Shown one piece after another: positions 59,040 to 64,000 of a stretch of DNA of 64,000 nucleotides. Below the pieces are notes generated by a model, which was not told the DNA's origin, searched no databases, and saw only the letters and a program-made list of their open reading frames with translations. Position 1 is the stretch's first letter. Each line of letters starts with the position of its first letter. The position numbers and the translations under genes are program-made. Source of the DNA: Epiperipatus broadwayi (taxonomy: Eukaryota; Onychophora; Udeonychophora; Euonychophora; Peripatidae); NCBI GenBank assembly GCA_028023455.1, contig JAQFVV010012575.1, positions 188,001 through 252,000 of the forward strand, written 5' to 3'.

Positions 59040-59935
59040 AATACACTGACCCTCATTTTTGCAAAAATATTACATTTCATACTAATAAGATTTGAAGGGA
59101 TATCTTCTAGCTTAATGGTACACATACTGGATGAAGTTCAATTTTAGTTGGCATAATTTGCTTAAAATTAGTCCAATGTCAATTGATAATCTTCATATAA
59201 TATTAAGGTATTTAAGTATTTATCGAAGCTATATGATATCCAGATCAAAAACAAAACAACATAAGAAATTTGTAGAAAATTAGCGATAGTAATAAATTAA
59301 AAAAATCAATTAGGGTCTCAGTATATTTGCAAATAATATATATATTTGCAGTGTTAAGAATAAAAAAAAAGAAAGATCTACAATAAAAATTTTTAAAAGT
59401 AGTTTACAAAACAGACATCAGATGGCAGCTAAAATCAGATTACTAAAAAATTTAAAAATGTAATTTTATAAAATTTGATAGTCTGACATTTAATATTTAA
59501 TTTATAACAGTTAACATTTTTAAATTAATCTTCTCGTTTAATAAAGAAAAAAAAGAGAAGCAGATTTTAAAATAGTTTATAAATTAAATACCAGATGACA
59601 GCCAAATATTAAAAAGCAAAAATAATAGAAGTAAATTACTTTAAAAATGGTATACAAGTGTGTTGTTTCCTCGACAACCTGTTGAAAGCAGCTTCATATT
59701 ACCTGTTGAGTTTTGTTTTTTACAATAGGTACATTGCTTCTCATTTAATCAATTCAGATTAATGCAGAACATATGTGGTTTGTTGTCCATCTATGTAAGG
59801 AAATCATTGTTTCTTTTAATAACTATATCTTCATATATATATATGTAACATTTTTATATTCATAATATTTTAATATATGAATTTTTTATTCTATTGTACC
59901 AGGCTTTTTCATACCTGAACTCCAATATGTAATAC
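59040..59935. other. AT-rich sequence without recognised gene
   Basis: Nothing supportable was found. Confidence 0.5.
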
Positions 59936-60036
59936 ATAGGCGTTTGAACTCAGACTTTTACATGACCCTCAGCTATCCACGCTATCTCATACTGCTGGCA
60001 CACTTGATGACATACATGTTGAAAAGATAAATAATC

Positions 60037-60080
60037 ACCAATATACGTATTTCGTTCTAAACCAGCACTCATCAGTTGGT
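60037..60080 (-). ncRNA. Hammerhead ribozyme motif, F2 left arm
   Basis: Minus strand: stem I ACCAA (60080-60076) with TTGGT (60041-60037), five Watson-Crick pairs. Core CTGATGA at 60075-60069. Stem II GTGCT/AGAAC (60068-60064 with 60058-60054), four pairs and one G-A mismatch, loop GGTTT. GAA at 60053-60051. Stem III ATA/TAT around CG (60050-60043). Cleavage triplet ATA with A at 60042. All invariant positions are present. Confidence 0.72.
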
Positions 60081-60609
60081 TCAGATTATCATCTCCACAC
60101 ATATATACAATCAATGCTCAGCTTATATTAAGATAGCCAATCTTCATACTTTAATGGACAGGCTTCAATCCATTCTACCCCACAACTCTTCAGCCAACCA
60201 TTTCATTGAAAATTTAATGATGGAACTCTCAAAGCTCACATTGGTGCCAACCTTTTCATCCTACCCATATTGACCATAAGTCAATCTGACTCCTCATGTA
60301 CAGGGCACAACCCATTTACATACATATACGAGAGATGGGCAGACCTTACAGCACTATATTTTAATATATGAATTTGTTTTCTACAGTACAGGGATCAGAT
60401 TGACTTATGGTCAACATGGTTAGGATGAGAAGGTTGGCACCAACATGGGTTTTGAGCATTTCCATCATCAGATTTTCAATGAAATGGATGGCTGAAGAGT
60501 TGTGGGGTGAAATGGATTGAAGCCTGTTCATTAAAGTATGAAGATTGGCTATCTTAATATAAGCTGAACATTGATTGCATATATGTGTGGAGATGATAAT
60601 CTGGACCAA

Positions 60610-60620
60610 CTGATGATTGG
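60610..60620 (+). other. Hammerhead deletion scar, F2 right arm
   Basis: CTGATGA (60610-60616) is directly followed by TTGG, the sequence that lies just 3' of the ribozyme cleavage site in other copies. Stem II, GAAA and stem III (27 nt in the left arm) are missing exactly between these points. Confidence 0.7.
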
Positions 60621-60729
60621 TGATTATTTATCTTTTCAACGTGTGTGATCAAGTGTGTCAGCAGTATGAGATAGCATGGATAACTGAGGATCATGTGAAA
60701 GTCTGAGTTCAAACCCTTATATATTCATA

Positions 60730-61790
60730 ATATTTTATAAATTTTCTCAACTTTTTTTTTAATTATAAAAATGACAAAATCAAGAGTTTATTTATTACAG
60801 TTATAGCTGGTCATTGAATATTGCAGTAACTTCTGGTTCCAGAATGCTTTGATAATATTTGCTCACACAGTCATATCGTTGTCTTATTTGGATTATTGCA
60901 AACAGTATTAAGAAGTTATACCACTATTGGCTATTATGGAATGTTAGTAGTCAATAATATTGTTATAGCTTATGAGTTATTTTATTCTGGTGGGAAAAAA
61001 AATAACTAAATTACATTCACAAAATTATGCCGTTTAAAGTTGTGCTGGTGAAGATTTGGCAGTAGTTTAAAGATAATTATAACAGATTATGTAGTACAAA
61101 AGGTTTGCTATTGCCATTCAAGTATTAATAAAAATATTTTTATTAAGATTATCCAATATCAGTGAGATAAGAGTAATATTTTAACTCTTTCACAATTTTG
61201 ACCACAAAGTTGCAATAACATTGATGACACTTTGGGCATCTTGGCTTAAATTTATATTGCAGTTATCTTTAACATTCATTTTTCCAGTTTTACATTTATT
61301 TGATGGAGACAATTGGAACTGCTAAATACTCAGTTACACGAATAACTGGATGGGTGGTTGGGTTTTTTCCTTTTCTATAAGAGAAAAAATAAGCAGATTA
61401 TCCTTATTTTTAATGAGTATTTACAAAACCTATAGTTGGACCTATTATTCAAGCATAAAATGGATGTGTATTTAAAAGTAGAAGAAGATAAAACATTGAA
61501 ATGATTAAAAATAGCTTTAGATAAAAAAAAAAATTGTATATGAAGCTAAGATAAAAAAATAAAAATAATTAAAAAAAAAAGTATGAACAGAAATTAATAA
61601 CAAGTTAATTACATGAGAATTGGAAAGATAAAAAAAAAAGGAATGTAATAAATAAAGTAAAATTAGAATAAGAAGTGTGGCCATTTCAATCTAAAGAGAA
61701 AAGTTAAAAAGACAAAATAATAATAATACTATACTAGAGATGAATTATTGAAAAATATGTAAAGCAATATGTAAAATACAAGTACATTCA
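60730..61790. other. AT-rich sequence; short match to family B flank
   Basis: 61110-61200 resembles 2205-2290 (atatttttattaa...atatcagtgagataa...aatatttt). No gene is seen. Confidence 0.4.
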
Positions 61791-61796
61791 CTTATT

Positions 61797-61930
61797 AAAA
61801 CAGGCAAAACTCACTATACATATTGCCACACACAACAAGCTAGAGTAATCAATGGATGTCAGAAGGCTTGCCTGTTTTAACAAGTTATACACAAGCATAA
61901 GAAGTGGTGGTCATGTGAGGTACATTCACT
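61797..61930. repeat. Family F1 fragment
   Basis: ttaaaacaggcaaaactcac, agagtaatcaatggatgtca, gaaggcttgcctgttttaac, then the outer end cacaagcataagaagtggtg. Centre deleted. Confidence 0.7.
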
Positions 61931-61959
61931 TATGTAAGATGTTGATTCATGGTACTGTT

Positions 61960-62930
61960 TATTTGCTATTTTGTGATGTTGTCTTTTAACTTCTTCTGCC
62001 ATATAATTAAATCTGTATCCATCTTGATCTCTGATTTATTAACTCTCTTATAAACAGTTTCAAAAAATACAGTTATAAAATCAGAAACATTGGTGGAACA
62101 TGTACATATCATTTAATACCAAATTTTATTTTGAATGCCTGATTTTCTACTTATAATAATAACACTTTCATTCTATCATATAGAAGCTGTATAATATAAA
62201 TAAATTTTAGTGGACATCCAACTAATTTCAAAAATGCTAGAGATCTGTTCTATTAACTGAATCAAATGCCTTGAATAAATCAATAAAAGCAATATATAAA
62301 TTACTTCTTTCTTCTTATCACTTCTCTCATATATATCTGGAAAAAAATATTGTCTACACTGCTTCTTGATTCTGTAAAACCATGTTGAATCTCTCATAAA
62401 CATTCAACTATGACTGGAAGCAAATTATTCAACAAAATTTTTGATAATGCCTTTGCTGTAGTGGATAATAATGATATTCCATGATAATTACTGTAATCTT
62501 GTCTATTCACTTTGTTAAAAATTGGAACAATAAATACAATCTTAACATTGAGTGGAACACCTTTATGGGTCCATATATTCTTAAAAAAATTTGAATATTT
62601 ATGAAGTTAACCTAACACTACCGTATTTTACAACTTCTCCAGATGTTTCAACAGAATTCACAACCTTTCAACTTTTTAGATTATGAAAAACTGTTTGGAT
62701 CTTTGTTGAATTCTAAATGATTAGAGAAAATGATATGCCATTAGAAGTTGCCATCCCAATTCTTGTATTACTTACTATTCAAAAGATATATTTCTTCCAC
62801 CTCTTCAACATATCGTCACCATCATATAAGAAAGTGCTAATCTGGATTTAGTCCTATAGGAGAATCACATCTTTTCTCAGATCCACGTTGCTTTCATTGC
62901 AAAAAAAAAAAAAGGAAAGAGCTATAAATT
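61960..62930 (-). mobile_element. LINE family C fragment, copy 3
   Basis: Minus strand parallels 43590-45110: ATTACTATAAT-type NYHGISLLSTTAKALSKILLN (around 62490-62430), then RDSTWFYRIKKQCRQYFFPDIYERSDKK (62390-62310) in a shifted frame, and a decayed motif A region near 62270. An internal deletion joins the RT region to the 3' end (61960-62060). Not functional. Confidence 0.6.
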
Positions 62931-62934
62931 ATTA

Positions 62935-63675
62935 AAATATATCATTTGGCAATATTCTATTATCTAACAAAATAATGTCATTTTTACTTGATATTTTTAA
63001 GATCTCGCCATGTCCATTTAACTTAGGAAATAAATAAAAAGGTACCGTTTTTTTTTTTTTATGGTATGTAATTACTTCGCTGAGATGATGAATTTGAATT
63101 TTTATATTAACATATTATTTAAAATATTTTGTTTTGCCCTAGCAAAAAAAAAAAGAAATCATAATTAAAGAAAATTGAAAATGTCGAGAAATTAATTGTG
63201 ATAAACAAAACAAGGAAGATGAAAACAATAATTGACCATTATTAAGAAATAATATAAGTTTAAATATTTTAATATACAAAAACAAAAATAAAATAAAATT
63301 TAATACTGGTATAATCAAAGTAATATTCAAACTATTTAATAACTAATGTATTAAATTACTCACCTTCTGTTATATAAAGAAAAAAATAAGCCAAAATTTA
63401 TATGGGCTTCTAATTAATGTTTTCATTACTGAGAATTTTATATAGAAAAAAAAATGAGTTAGAAAAACAAATACTTTTTTGTCATTCCTTGTCAAATTTA
63501 TTATAGAAATAGTGATTATATTTATAAATATTACAGGCATAAAACGGGCAAAATTATTCCAATAATTTAAAATAATTGTTTGATCATTTGAATGATTCAT
63601 AGTTTCAAGTGATAAAAGCCACTAGCAGCTATAAATCATTCATATTTTTGTTTAAAATTCTCTGATTTATTATTA
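62935..63675. other. AT-rich sequence without recognised gene
   Basis: Homopolymer-rich; no features supported. Confidence 0.5.
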
Positions 63676-63679
63676 CACA

Positions 63680-63768
63680 GAGGCTAAACTCTCCATACAG
63701 TAGAGCCACCACTGCAAGCCAAAGCTCATGCAAGCATAAGAAATGATGATCATGTGATGTTTAGTGTT
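63680..63768 (+). repeat. Family F1 fragment
   Basis: gaggctaaactctccataca, gtagagccaccactgcaagc, then the outer end gcaagcataagaaatgatga and catgtgatgtttagtgtttt. The central part including the HHR is absent. Confidence 0.7.
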
Positions 63769-63769
63769 T

Positions 63770-64000
63770 TATTATTCCAGAAATATAATTTTTTATATTC
63801 AATGTTTTTAATTTTTATTGTCATATAACTTTATCTGCAGATCTGTCTGTGATGTAATAAATTTCAGATTCAGAAGTAAAATGTTAGCATTGTTCTCATC
63901 ATATTTAGAGAACTGTATGATTTATATGGGTAAGAGAACAAACAGGTGTTACTGACCTCATTGAAAAAAATAAAAGACTGAAGTGGAGTTGGGCTGGACA
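63770..64000. other. AT-rich sequence at window end
   Basis: No feature recognised before the window is cut. Confidence 0.4.

Larger units (their letters stand above)
59941..60716. repeat. Family F2 foldback, longest copy
   Basis: Left arm 59941-60301 and right arm about 60385-60716 are inverted counterparts: gtttgaactcagacttttac against gtgaaagtctgagttcaaac at the outer ends, and agtcaatctgac against tcagattgactt inside. The spacer is about 85 nt. The left arm has a well-formed HHR (minus strand); the right arm has lost its HHR interior. The outer ends carry a B-box-like gagttcaaaccc (60705-60716). Open frames at 60076-60273 and 60361-60609 are mirror translations of the two arms, not genes. 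Confidence 0.85.

Noticed and set aside
60076-60609. Two similar open frames (65 and 82 codons) on opposite strands
   Set aside because: They are translations of the two inverted arms of an F2 repeat and carry no domain.
1-64000. CRISPR arrays, operons or bacterial regulatory features
   Set aside because: No regularly spaced short repeats with unique spacers, no dense ORFs and no ribosome-binding sites; the window is clearly eukaryotic.

Overview
The window is about 70-75% A+T by eye and reads as non-genic DNA of an animal, most likely an invertebrate. Some of the LINE protein fragments resemble arthropod, possibly chelicerate, elements, but this is memory-based inference and the species cannot be fixed. 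I recognise no intact cellular protein gene, rRNA or functional tRNA gene. Almost everything identifiable is a transposable element or its debris.

Layout: 1-3.5 kb holds fragments of two repeat families (A and B) with hammerhead-ribozyme (HHR) motifs. 7.8-10.5 kb is a decayed RTE-type LINE on the minus strand, interrupted at 8.6-8.9 kb by a foldback repeat (family F1). 12.97-18.86 kb is a complete non-autonomous LTR retrotransposon: LTRs of 2149 and 2152 bp, a TG...CA boundary, a broken gag-like ORF and no pol. 19.3-25 kb has LINE C-terminal fragments, a 305-bp hAT-type MITE, a Penelope-like element (PLE: reverse transcriptase plus GIY-YIG endonuclease, minus strand) and an F2 foldback with two HHRs. 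25.9-27.4 kb is a 1490-bp non-autonomous hAT element with an 8-bp target duplication. SINEs with tRNA-like heads lie at 23.5, 30.5 and 37.8 kb, two with 16-bp target duplications. 32.1-32.5 kb is a 405-bp unclassified element with 80-bp terminal direct repeats. 34.7-35.2 and 56.6-57.3 kb are further PLE endonuclease remnants. 38.3-41.4 kb is a LINE with endonuclease and RT remnants; 43.6-45.1, 53.1-53.6 and 62.0-62.9 kb are three copies of another LINE. 47.2-47.4 kb is a 58-bp minisatellite. F1, F2 and A repeats recur at 36, 37, 46, 47.8, 55.8-56.3, 58.6-59.0, 60 and 63.7 kb.

Main result: four dispersed repeat families (A, B, F1, F2) carry hammerhead ribozyme motifs. At least five copies keep nearly the whole catalytic core together with pairing stems I, II and III. 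Several families are arranged as long inverted (foldback) repeats, so HHRs occur on both strands of one element. PLE reverse-transcriptase or endonuclease remnants lie next to two of these repeats in the same orientation (21.7-22.9 kb and 56.2-57.3 kb). HHRs in PLEs and in small non-autonomous retrozyme-like repeats of animals are established knowledge. What looks unusual here is the number of diverged families in one window and their head-to-head palindromic form, including a 277-bp near-perfect palindrome whose tip is the HHR core.

Many decayed sites look like CpG to TpG/CpA changes (for example stop codons in the gag-like ORF), consistent with germline CpG methylation. Against that background, CpG-rich stretches near 7.0-7.4, 28.2-28.9 and 42.6-43.0 kb stand out. 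All alignments and foldings were done by eye.
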